A DNA stretch of 30,662 bases from an uncultured Collinsella sp. (GTDB taxonomy: Bacteria > Actinomycetota > Coriobacteriia > Coriobacteriales > Coriobacteriaceae), in the NCBI GenBank assembly GCA_900757205.1, contig CAAENA010000046.1, positions 1 through 30,662 of the forward strand, in the 5' to 3' direction. A program made the translations under genes and the position numbers. Shown here piece by piece: positions 23,941 to 30,324 of the stretch (positions are counted from its first letter, which is position 1; every line of letters begins with the position of its first letter). Under the pieces are notes generated by a model. It made no database searches, was not told the origin of the DNA, and saw only the letters and a program-made list of their open reading frames with translations.

Positions 23941-25398
23941 TTACATCAGGCCAAAGAGATGGAACCAGGCGGCCTCGACCAGCACGACGATAAAGACGAC
24001 CGCGGTGAGGGGAATGCCCATGCGCATGGCCTCTTTGGAGGTGTAGCCGCCGGCGTCCTTGCCCTCGCCGATAAGGATCGGCAGGTTATGGAACGGCAGG
24101 ATGTAGTGGATGTTGATGGACGTGAAGACGATGAGCGCCACGGCGAGCGGGCTCACGCTGGAGCCGGCCGCGAAGCTGATGAACGCCGGCACGCACACGC
24201 CGAGTACGGCCATGACCGAGCCCATGAACATGTGGATGATCATGGAGAGCGCAGCGACAAGCAGGGCGAACAGGAAGATGTTCTCGGGCACGGAGCTGGG
24301 AAGCACGACATCGGCGATCCAGGCGTTCATGCCGGTGGCACCGCCCACGGAACCCACGGCCATGGCGGCCGTCAGGAACATGAGGGACTTGATGTCGACA
24401 GCGTTCCAGCTGGCGGGGGTAAGGACCTCGCCGATGATGGGCATGGCGAGTGCGACGCCAATGGCCAGGGTGACCCAGCCGATATAGTCGCCCGAGACGG
24501 TGAGCCACAGCGCGATGGCGATGACAAGCCACACGATGGTGCGGATCTCCTTGACGGAGAGCTTGCCGAGCGCGGCCTGCTTGGCCACGATCTGCTCGCG
24601 ATCGTAGACGAGCTCCTTGCTGGGCTTAAAGAGGAAGAGGCCCAAGAACAGGGTGCACAGCAGCGCGACCAGCATAGGCACGCTCATGTACAGGAACCAG
24701 TCGACAAAGGACGGGCTCATGCCGCCGGCCTCGGCGCTGTACTGCGCAACGAGCGGGTTGAGTGTGGAGTCGCCCGTCAGGAAGAACATGGAGCCCGGGG
24801 CAGCAGCGGCAAACACGAGGAAGCCGAGCTTACCCTTGTCGTCGTCACCGTAGCCGGCGGACTCGGCGATGACCGAGACGACGGCGAGGATGAGGAAGGC
24901 GCGGGGGAACGGATGCGGGATCAGCAGCGACAGCACAAAGGTGAGAGCGAAGATCGAGATGATGAGCGACTTGGCGTCGCGCACGAACTTGAGCATAAAC
25001 GCATAGGAGATGCGCTCGCCCAGGCCCGACTCCTTGACCGCGCTGGCGATGAGGTAGGCACCAATGACGAGCCACATGGTGGCTTTGGTCCACGAGCTAA
25101 ACGTGGAGGCGACTGTCGCCGAGATGCTCGCGGCGCCCGTGTCGTCCACGCACACCTTGAACAGAACGAGCAGCGCGCAGTAGAGCAGGCCCACAAAGCC
25201 CGGCTGCGCCACGCCACATGCCCAGAACACCACCGTGGCGAGCGTCAGTGCCAGACAGGTCTGACCGCCGACCGTGAGCTCGACCGTCGAGCTCAGCTCC
25301 GCCAAAGGAAGAAACTTCACCAGCAAAAAGACAACGATACCCAGCACAAAGCCAATTTCGCGCTTGGTGATCTTAAACGCCTTCTTTTCCGCTTCCAT
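23941..25398 (-). CDS. DASS/SLC13-family anion symporter
   Basis: Integral membrane carboxylate transporter of the divalent anion:sodium symporter family (485 aa, about 12 hydrophobic segments). Family features include SSWTKATMWLVIGAYLIASA, IPHPFPRAFLILAVVSVIAE, FLTGDSTLNPLVAQY, and the second-half repeat MFLTAAMAVGSVGGATGMN with INIHYILPFHNLPILIGEG. Related proteins move dicarboxylates, sulfate or aromatic acids; the coupling to UbiD suggests an aromatic carboxylate, but that is an inference from position. The start at 25398 follows a GGTGGGGAG ribosome binding site; the frame up to 25449 has none. First gene of the transporter-ubiD-ubiX unit. Confidence 0.88.
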   Translation of the reverse strand: MEAEKKAFKITKREIGFVLGIVVFLLVKFLPLAELSSTVELTVGGQTCLALTLATVVFWACGVAQPGFVGLLYCALLVLFKVCVDDTGAASISATVASTFSSWTKATMWLVIGAYLIASAVKESGLGERISYAFMLKFVRDAKSLIISIFALTFVLSLLIPHPFPRAFLILAVVSVIAESAGYGDDDKGKLGFLVFAAAAPGSMFFLTGDSTLNPLVAQYSAEAGGMSPSFVDWFLYMSVPMLVALLCTLFLGLFLFKPSKELVYDREQIVAKQAALGKLSVKEIRTIVWLVIAIALWLTVSGDYIGWVTLAIGVALAMPIIGEVLTPASWNAVDIKSLMFLTAAMAVGSVGGATGMNAWIADVVLPSSVPENIFLFALLVAALSMIIHMFMGSVMAVLGVCVPAFISFAAGSSVSPLAVALIVFTSINIHYILPFHNLPILIGEGKDAGGYTSKEAMRMGIPLTAVVFIVVLVEAAWFHLFGLM

Positions 25399-25451
25399 CT
25401 CCCCACCTTTCTTGTTGGGGGCGCTCCGGATTCGCGGCCACGTTGCCACTT

Positions 25452-25482
25452 AAAAAGGGGCGCCCGTTATCGGACACCCCTT
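25452..25482 (-). terminator. Intrinsic terminator between the LpdD-Nudix and transporter genes
   Basis: On the minus strand AAGGGGTGTCCG pairs with CGGGCGCCCCTT (two G-U pairs) around an ATAA loop, followed by TTTTTAAG. It lies 54 nt before the transporter start, so it either ends the upstream transcript or attenuates the transporter operon. Confidence 0.8.
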
Positions 25483-25490
25483 ACGTTGCG

Positions 25491-25509
25491 CTGTGTTGTG
25501 GCAATACAG
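25491..25509. promoter_or_regulatory. 19-bp dyad upstream of the transporter-ubiD-ubiX unit, candidate operator
   Basis: CTGTGTTG-TGG-CAATACAG is an 8-3-8 dyad with 7 of 8 arm positions symmetrical. On the minus strand a TTGACT hexamer overlaps its start and could be a -35 element; no good -10 is visible at normal spacing, as is common for MerR-activated promoters. The same dyad pattern occurs at 26633-26651. Confidence 0.5.
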
Positions 25510-25548
25510 TCAAGCGGGATTTTTGGATGAGAAGCGATCCTCTGGGCA

Positions 25549-25634
25549 AAAACCGTCACAACATTCGACGCTTTTCCTCGATTTCGAGATTTTCATCGAA
25601 TGTTGTGACGGTTTGGATGTGGCAAAGGGACTGT
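25549..25634. repeat. 86-bp palindromic repeat, copy 2
   Basis: Same orientation as 20643-20728 with two substitutions, including the same 19-bp perfect inverted arms. It starts immediately beyond the stop codon of the LpdD-Nudix gene, as copy 1 does for the MerR-type gene. Confidence 0.92.
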
Positions 25635-25642
25635 CTTTTGTT

Positions 25643-26590
25643 TCACATAGCGAGATCCGTACGGATGGATGGGTCGCTGAGGGCCTCGCGGAGCCAGGGG
25701 GCCAGCTGCTCGGGGTGACCCTGCAGGTAGCCTTTAAGCTCGGACGGGGCCACGCGGCGCACTTCCGAGATCTCCTCTTGGTTGATATGCAGCTCGCCCG
25801 GCTCAACATGGGCAAGGTAGACCTCGCACCATTCGCACTCGCAGCGGCCGTCGCCGTGGTCCTCGCGGTACACCACGTGTCCGAGGTGCTTGAGCTGATC
25901 GGGCTCGCGCGTGATGCCAAGCTCTTCGTTGATGCGACGTGCCGTGGCGGCCGCGACGTCTTCCCCGGGGAGCGGATGGCCGGCACAGCTATCGGCCAGC
26001 ACCCCGCCCCACAGTCGTTTGAGCGGACTGCGACGACAGAGCAGCAAGCGCGCGTCTTCGCCCTGACCCTCGACCAAAAGCGTCAAAAATGCCTGGTGCA
26101 GAATGCCCTCGCCCACATGGGCTTCGATGCGATCGACGGGGCCGAGCGCCTCGCCAGTCGCGCCATTGACCGCCACGACCTCGGCGCCGGCGCCACCCTC
26201 ATCCCAGCCTGCGCGCAGGATGCGGGCTGCGGCGCCTTCGAGCGCGGCGATGAGTTCCTTGGTGGTATCGAGCACACGCTGCAGATCGTCTGCGCTCGCG
26301 TGCTCGACATGAAAGCCCGTACTTGCAACTACCGGTACGCCAAAGCGCGTGGCCAGCGCCGCCGCGATATCGTGCGCCGGGATCTCGTCTCGATGGCAAG
26401 GCACTGCGAGAATGCTCACCGTCGCCGTGCGGCCGGGCTCGGGGCGCGGAATGGCCTGCGCCGTGGCGCCCAGGTGCGCAAACTCCGGCGAGCAGGCGTA
26501 GACCGCCATACCTCGCGGCGTCACCGTCAGCTGGGCCTCGAGCGCAAACTTACCCTCGCCCACCGCAACCTTTGTCGTGTGCATACCCAT
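25643..26590 (-). CDS. LpdD-like prenyl-flavin chaperone domain fused to an IDI-like Nudix domain
   Basis: Two-domain protein of 315 residues. Residues 1-120 resemble LpdD, the small accessory protein of gallate-type UbiD enzymes proposed to handle prenylated flavin: AHLGATAQAIPRPE, ATVSILAVPCHRDEIPAHDI, GFHVEHASADDLQRVLD. Residues 150-305 are a type I isopentenyl-diphosphate-isomerase-like Nudix domain: LHQAF, LLLCRRSPLKRLWGGVLADS, GHPLPGE, ARRINEELGI. The five metal ligands of the E. coli enzyme have counterparts (H158, H165, H205, E251, E253), but the catalytic Cys is replaced by A203, with a Cys at 202. The start at 26590 has AGGAG 5 nt upstream; two ATGs 6 nt apart compete. A dyad covers the promoter. 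Domain one is assigned from memory of the family, so it is less certain than domain two. Confidence 0.75.
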   Translation of the reverse strand: MGMHTTKVAVGEGKFALEAQLTVTPRGMAVYACSPEFAHLGATAQAIPRPEPGRTATVSILAVPCHRDEIPAHDIAAALATRFGVPVVASTGFHVEHASADDLQRVLDTTKELIAALEGAAARILRAGWDEGGAGAEVVAVNGATGEALGPVDRIEAHVGEGILHQAFLTLLVEGQGEDARLLLCRRSPLKRLWGGVLADSCAGHPLPGEDVAAATARRINEELGITREPDQLKHLGHVVYREDHGDGRCECEWCEVYLAHVEPGELHINQEEISEVRRVAPSELKGYLQGHPEQLAPWLREALSDPSIRTDLAM

Positions 26591-26632
26591 GGGATCTCCT
26601 GTCGCCCGCGATGTACCTGAGACCATTTTCGC

Positions 26633-26651
26633 CTGTATTGCGACTATACAG
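26633..26651. promoter_or_regulatory. 19-bp dyad over the LpdD-Nudix promoter, candidate operator
   Basis: CTGTATTG-CGA-CTATACAG has 7 of 8 symmetrical arm positions, and with one more pair on each side (GC...GC) the arms GCCTGTAT and ATACAGGC are perfect. It overlaps the -10 hexamer and lies between two divergent genes, so it could control both. It matches the dyad at 25491-25509 in arm sequence and spacing. Confidence 0.55.
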
Positions 26652-26671
26652 GCAAGCGCAGCCTGCGACAA
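26643..26671 (-). promoter_or_regulatory. Probable sigma-70-type promoter of the LpdD-Nudix gene
   Basis: On the minus strand TTGTCG and TATAGT are separated by 17 bp, about 53 nt upstream of the start codon. Hexamers match at 4 and 5 of 6 positions and the spacing is optimal. Confidence 0.55.
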
Positions 26672-26751
26672 AGGGGGCAGGCACCTGACTCGTTCTGTTA
26701 GAGTTGCAGGGATTGAATCCCGCTTATTCATGCGACATTGGAGTGACAACC

Positions 26752-27987
26752 TTGACCGCCGCAACCACGTCTAAAAGTAAGTCAACCGCCGCCGCGCTCT
26801 CCCCCGCGCGCACCAAGCTCTGCCTGGCGCTGCTCGTGCTGTTGGGATTCTCGCTCGGCTGCTCAGAGTTCGTGGTCATCGGCATCGAAAGCGACTTGGC
26901 AACGGAACTCGGCGTATCACTTGCCACTGCGGGCCAGCTCATCAGCGTGTTCGCGCTCGTCTACGCCATCGCCACGCCGGTGCTTGCACTCAGCACGGGG
27001 CGATTCCGCCGCTACCAGTTGCTCGTGTACTACGGCATCGTCTTTGTGCTCGGCAACCTGGTCATGGCGTTGGCGCCCAACTTCCAGGTGCTCTTTATCT
27101 CGCGCATTGTCCTGGGATCCGTCTCGGGCGCGCTGCTCGCCGTGGGCGTGACGTACATCCCAGAGCTGCTGTCCCCGCAGCAAACTTCGCTTGCCATCTC
27201 GGTCGTGTACGGCGCGTTTTCCGTGGCGATGGTCTTTGTCACTTCGATCGGCAAGTTTGTGGCCGACACGCTCGATTGGCACGTGGCCATGTACGGCACG
27301 CTGACCTTTGCCGTTTTGATCTGCGGAGCGCTCGTGGCGTTTATGCCGCGCGCCGGACAGACCGACGAACCCGCTACCTTCCGCGAGCAGGCGGGTCTGC
27401 TACGCGAACCGAGCATCATCACCGGCATGCTTATCTTTTTGTTTGGCGTGGGGTCGGTCTATGTATTCTACGGCTACGTGACGCCTTATCTTGAGCAGGT
27501 GCTGGGCATGGGCACTGTTCAGGCGAGCACCACGCTTATGGCCTACGGCGTGTTCTGCCTGGTCTCGAACATCTTGGGCGGATGGATCGACGCGCGTTTT
27601 GGCATGAAGGCACTGCTTGTGACGTTTGTACTGCAGGCTGCGGCGTTACTCGGGCTGTTTGCCGTGGGCGGCACCATGCCGCTCGCGCTGGTCTTTGTCT
27701 TTAGCTTGGCGTTGCTCATGTACCTGTTCTCGGTGTCGTGCATCACGCACTTTATGGACGTGGCACGCAGCCGCCATCCCAAGTCGATGGTACTCGCAAG
27801 TTCGGTTGAGCCCATGGCGTTTAACGTCGGCATCTCGTTTGGCACCGCAGTGGGCGGCGCCGTGGTGAGCAGCGTTGGCATTGCCTACGTTGGCGCGGTT
27901 GGTGCCGCGTTCTCGCTTGTGGCCTGGGCGCTTACGCTGGTGACGATTAAGCTGGCTCGCTGGGAGCGCAAGCGGGCGAGGGCGTAA
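26752..27987 (+). CDS. MFS transporter, probable drug or metabolite exporter
   Basis: Major facilitator superfamily protein with about 12 hydrophobic segments, of the AraJ/YdhP/Bcr-like type. LGFSLGCSEFVVIGIESDLA in segment 1, LISVFALVYAIATPVLAL in segment 2, and RIVLGSVSGALLAVGVTYIP in segments 4-5 fit drug:H+ antiporters of the 12-segment type. The start is uncertain: no ATG lies in frame. A TTG at 26752 has GGAG 8 nt upstream and is preferred; GTG at 26743 and TTG at 26704 are alternatives. The gene is divergent from the LpdD-Nudix gene, and the dyad at 26633 lies in the shared upstream region. The exported compound is unknown. Confidence 0.85.
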   Translation: MTAATTSKSKSTAAALSPARTKLCLALLVLLGFSLGCSEFVVIGIESDLATELGVSLATAGQLISVFALVYAIATPVLALSTGRFRRYQLLVYYGIVFVLGNLVMALAPNFQVLFISRIVLGSVSGALLAVGVTYIPELLSPQQTSLAISVVYGAFSVAMVFVTSIGKFVADTLDWHVAMYGTLTFAVLICGALVAFMPRAGQTDEPATFREQAGLLREPSIITGMLIFLFGVGSVYVFYGYVTPYLEQVLGMGTVQASTTLMAYGVFCLVSNILGGWIDARFGMKALLVTFVLQAAALLGLFAVGGTMPLALVFVFSLALLMYLFSVSCITHFMDVARSRHPKSMVLASSVEPMAFNVGISFGTAVGGAVVSSVGIAYVGAVGAAFSLVAWALTLVTIKLARWERKRARA

Positions 27988-28038
27988 GCGCAGATGCGAT
28001 ACTCGAACTCGATGATGGCGATCGAAAGGAAGCCGCGT

Positions 28039-28485
28039 ATGCAACGTGTACTGTTTATCTGTCATGGGAACATCTGTCGCTCGACGATGGCTGAGTCGGT
28101 GTTTACCGAGCTCGTGCGCCGCGCTGGGCGCGAGGCGGAGTTTGTCATCGATTCCGCAGCGACCTCAACTGAGGAGATCGGCAACCCGCCGCATCATGGC
28201 ACGGTCGCCAAGCTGCGCGAAGTCGGGATTCCCGTCGTTGCGCACCGTGCCCGCCAGGTGCGTCGAGCAGAGTATGGCAACTGGAACCACATTGTCTATA
28301 TGGATGCTGAGAACGCGCGTGGCCTGCGTCGCATCTTTGGCGACGACCCCGACGGCAAGATTACGCGCTTGCTCGATTGGACCGGACGCCCCGGCGACGT
28401 GGCCGATCCCTGGTACACCGGCAATTTCGATGCCACCTACCGCGACGTGCTCGCCGGTTGCGCCGCTATGCTCGAGCAGCTGTAG
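28039..28485 (+). CDS. Low-molecular-weight protein tyrosine phosphatase
   Basis: Cytoplasmic or secreted phosphatase of the LMW-PTP family. The P-loop CHGNICRST (C-x5-R-S) stands at the N-terminus, and the general-acid loop DPWYTG is present. At 148 residues it is the standard length. The start at 28039 has AAAGGA 9 nt upstream; the open frame begins 45 nt earlier without a good site. It follows the MFS gene by 51 nt on the same strand, so the two may be co-transcribed. No tyrosine kinase or capsule gene is visible in the window, so its target is unknown. Confidence 0.92.
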   Translation: MQRVLFICHGNICRSTMAESVFTELVRRAGREAEFVIDSAATSTEEIGNPPHHGTVAKLREVGIPVVAHRARQVRRAEYGNWNHIVYMDAENARGLRRIFGDDPDGKITRLLDWTGRPGDVADPWYTGNFDATYRDVLAGCAAMLEQL

Positions 28486-28522
28486 GAAAGCGAGGTCGCA
28501 GGCCACGCCTTCGGCGCGAAAC

Positions 28523-28616
28523 GAGCGTGGATAATCTCCCGCATGAAAAATGAGCGTGGATTTTCTCCCACTTTGAGCATTCAAGTGCGCTCTAAACGGG
28601 AGAAAATCCACGCTCA
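28523..28616. terminator. Hairpin with a third repeated arm, between convergent genes
   Basis: 28551-28569 and 28598-28616 are perfect 19-bp inverted arms (TGAGCGTGGATTTTCTCCC and complement) around a 28-nt loop. An extra near copy of the arm lies at 28523-28540 in the same direction as the left arm. The structure sits between the convergent phosphatase and TIGR04076-like genes and may end both transcripts, though no clear T-run follows it. Confidence 0.6.
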
Positions 28617-28617
28617 C

Positions 28618-28947
28618 CTATTCGTCGACGATCTCGGCAAGCCAGACGTTGAGGGTGTCGACCTCGGGGCAGCAGAACTTTGCTGTGCCGGGCTCGTTGC
28701 CAGGCACGGCGCCTCCATAGCGCAGGATATCGATGTAGGGAAAGCCCACATGGCAGGCCATGGCGCACATCTTGCCCCGGTCGCGATCGAAATCAAAGAC
28801 GTCGCCCGGCTTGTGACCATGGTGGCAGCGACACGCACCAAGCTGGTCCACGCAGCTCACGCGGATACGCGGACGCTTGCCACGCGGCGCGCCGAGCGGC
28901 TTGTTCTCGTCGGCGGACCCGGCGGCGCCCTCGCCGGCGTTACTCAT
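28618..28947 (-). CDS. Small Cys-rich TIGR04076-like protein
   Basis: 109-residue protein resembling the TIGR04076 family of unknown function: VSCVDQLGACRCHHGHKPGD, then GKMCAMACHVGFPYIDILRYGGAVP and a CCPE stretch near the end. Seven or more Cys and three His in those blocks suggest a metal or Fe-S site, which is a guess. The C-terminal ending DTLNVWLAEIV differs from the usual end of the family. Its ATG overlaps the stop of the pyridoxal kinase gene (ATGAGTAA, shared bases), so it is translated by coupling and transcribed after pdxK-like. It starts without an independent strong ribosome binding site. Confidence 0.7.
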   Translation of the reverse strand: MSNAGEGAAGSADENKPLGAPRGKRPRIRVSCVDQLGACRCHHGHKPGDVFDFDRDRGKMCAMACHVGFPYIDILRYGGAVPGNEPGTAKFCCPEVDTLNVWLAEIVDE

Positions 28948-29764
28948 GGTCGATCACATCCAGGCATGCCTCGATGGGAAGGCCGGCCGACTTGTCCTCT
29001 TGGTCGGCATTGCGCTCGATAAGCTCAGCCACCACACGCATGGCATCGGACGTCGCGCGCTGCAGACTCCAACCTGCCATAACGCGGCCGACGAGCACCG
29101 CCGAGAACGTGTCGCCCGTGCCCGGGAAATAGACCGGAATGAGCTCAAAGGGAATCGTGAAGTACTCCCCCGCTACATGGTCGTAACCGATAACCGCGTT
29201 CGTGCCATTGACCACGGCGCTCGTAATGACCACCGACTTGGCACCCAACTCGCGCACGGCGTCCACAAGGGCGCGGGCCTCATCGGGCGTGATCTGCTCT
29301 GCAATAGGCGTATCGGCGAGCAGACAGGCCTCGGTGTAGTTGGGCACCGCGTAGTCTGCGCACTCCAGCAGGTGCCGCATGAGGCCAATCGTGGACTCGG
29401 GCACGCCGGCATAGAGCTTGCCGTTGTCACCCATGATGGGATCGACGAACACCTTGGTGCCCTTTTGCGCACGGCGGTGGCAAAAGTCCGAGATGATGCG
29501 CGTCTCTTCCTCGGTCACGATAAAGCCGGTCGAGATGGCGTCGAACTCAAAGCCGAGCTCCTCCCAGATAGCGAGGCTTTGGCGCACGTACTCGGTGGTG
29601 TCGTAGATGTAGAACTTGGGGTAGTTGAGCGTGTCGGAAACGAGCGCCGTCGGCAAGTTATGGATACGGTAGCCCATGTGCGACAGTACCGGCAGCATGG
29701 CGGAAAGCGCGACCTTGCCGTAACCGCACATATCGTTAATCAGCAGCAGCTGAGTATTCTTCAT
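28940..29764 (-). CDS. pdxY: Pyridoxal/pyridoxamine kinase (PdxY-like)
   Basis: ATP-dependent kinase that phosphorylates pyridoxal, pyridoxine or pyridoxamine for B6 salvage. NDMCGYGKVALSAMLPVLSHMG matches the N-terminal substrate region, DPIMGDNGKLY is the conserved VDPVMGDxG block, VPNYTEACLL follows, and the catalytic GTGDTFSAVLVG carries the Asp base. At 274 residues the length is normal. The start at 29764 has GGGAG 8 nt upstream; an ORF extension to 29788 lacks support. It overlaps the TIGR04076-like gene by 8 nt. Confidence 0.9.
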   Translation of the reverse strand: MKNTQLLLINDMCGYGKVALSAMLPVLSHMGYRIHNLPTALVSDTLNYPKFYIYDTTEYVRQSLAIWEELGFEFDAISTGFIVTEEETRIISDFCHRRAQKGTKVFVDPIMGDNGKLYAGVPESTIGLMRHLLECADYAVPNYTEACLLADTPIAEQITPDEARALVDAVRELGAKSVVITSAVVNGTNAVIGYDHVAGEYFTIPFELIPVYFPGTGDTFSAVLVGRVMAGWSLQRATSDAMRVVAELIERNADQEDKSAGLPIEACLDVIDHE

Positions 29765-29944
29765 GAGGGTCTCCCTTGGTTCGGGCACGGCGCAGCAGCG
29801 CCACAGTGCGACTAAGTGTAGCGCAGGAGGCGTTGTGGGCGGGCGGTGGCGCCGTGGAGGTCAAATTGTTGCGGAAAGGTTTCGGAAATGGGGGCTGTTT
29901 GCTCCATAGCGGCCTAGTTGATGCTACTCATATAGCGCCATTTC
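29765..29944. other. Intergenic region upstream of pdxY
   Basis: This should hold the pdxY promoter on the minus strand, but I see no convincing pair of hexamers. No gene is supported here. Confidence 0.4.
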
Positions 29945-30096
29945 AAAACTATGCCTATTTACTACGTTTAACCGCCCGCCTCCAACCACAACGAATTTCT
30001 CTCCAACAAAACCGCAGGTAGATAGTTTGCGTTTTTTCAGAAACAGCTGTTGTGGTCAGCGATGCTGGATTCATCGTAGTAATTAGGCATAGTTTT
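29945..30096. repeat. 152-bp element with degenerate 48-bp inverted arms
   Basis: AAAACTATGCCTATTTACTACG (split here as 29945-29954 and 29955-29966) and the complement at 30075-30096 agree at 21 of 22 positions. The symmetry resumes 18 nt further in with ACCACAAC (29985-29992) against GTTGTGGT (30049-30056) at identical distance. This gives paired arms of 48 nt. The middle has no ORF. It has the look of a small non-autonomous transposable element (MITE). Confidence 0.7.
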
Positions 30097-30164
30097 TGGC
30101 AAGGCCGCTTCGAAAGGCATCATCGCAGCCCAAAACGATACCTTTTCCTTCGTCCCCAAGGGAT

Positions 30165-30232
30165 CAGATTGCCGCTTAGGAGCGTTTGCAGCGTCGAGCG
30201 GTTACGGCGTTTGGTAAAACGCCGTAACTTAA
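30165..30232. repeat. 68-bp dispersed repeat, copy 2
   Basis: 66 of 68 positions match 5091-5158 in the same orientation, including the 12-bp perfect hairpin (arms 30201-30212 and 30217-30228). Here the left half of the long palindrome seen next to copy 1 is missing. Confidence 0.9.
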
Positions 30233-30245
30233 TAAGTTTGGTACC

Positions 30246-30274
30246 TTGACATTTATTTCTTGCACTCCTAAATT
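30246..30274 (+). promoter_or_regulatory. Promoter of the MarR-family gene
   Basis: TTGACA (30246-30251) and TAAATT (30269-30274) are spaced by exactly 17 bp, 50 nt before the start codon. The -35 is a perfect match. Confidence 0.8.
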
Positions 30275-30308
30275 AGTTAGGCACAAAACAATTGCACTAC
30301 CTAACTAA
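30273..30308. promoter_or_regulatory. Dyad between the -10 and the start of the MarR-family gene, candidate operator
   Basis: TTAGTTAGG (30273-30281) and CCTAACTAA (30300-30308) are perfect 9-bp inverted arms 18 nt apart. The left arm overlaps the -10 hexamer and the dyad covers the likely transcription start, the usual place for MarR autorepression. Confidence 0.65.
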
Positions 30309-30324
30309 AGAAAGGAGCGAAACC

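Noticed and set aside
26700..26722. A GGGATTGAATCCC stretch that recalls a tRNA T arm
   Set aside because: No acceptor, D or anticodon arm can be built around it; it is a short chance hairpin upstream of the MFS gene.
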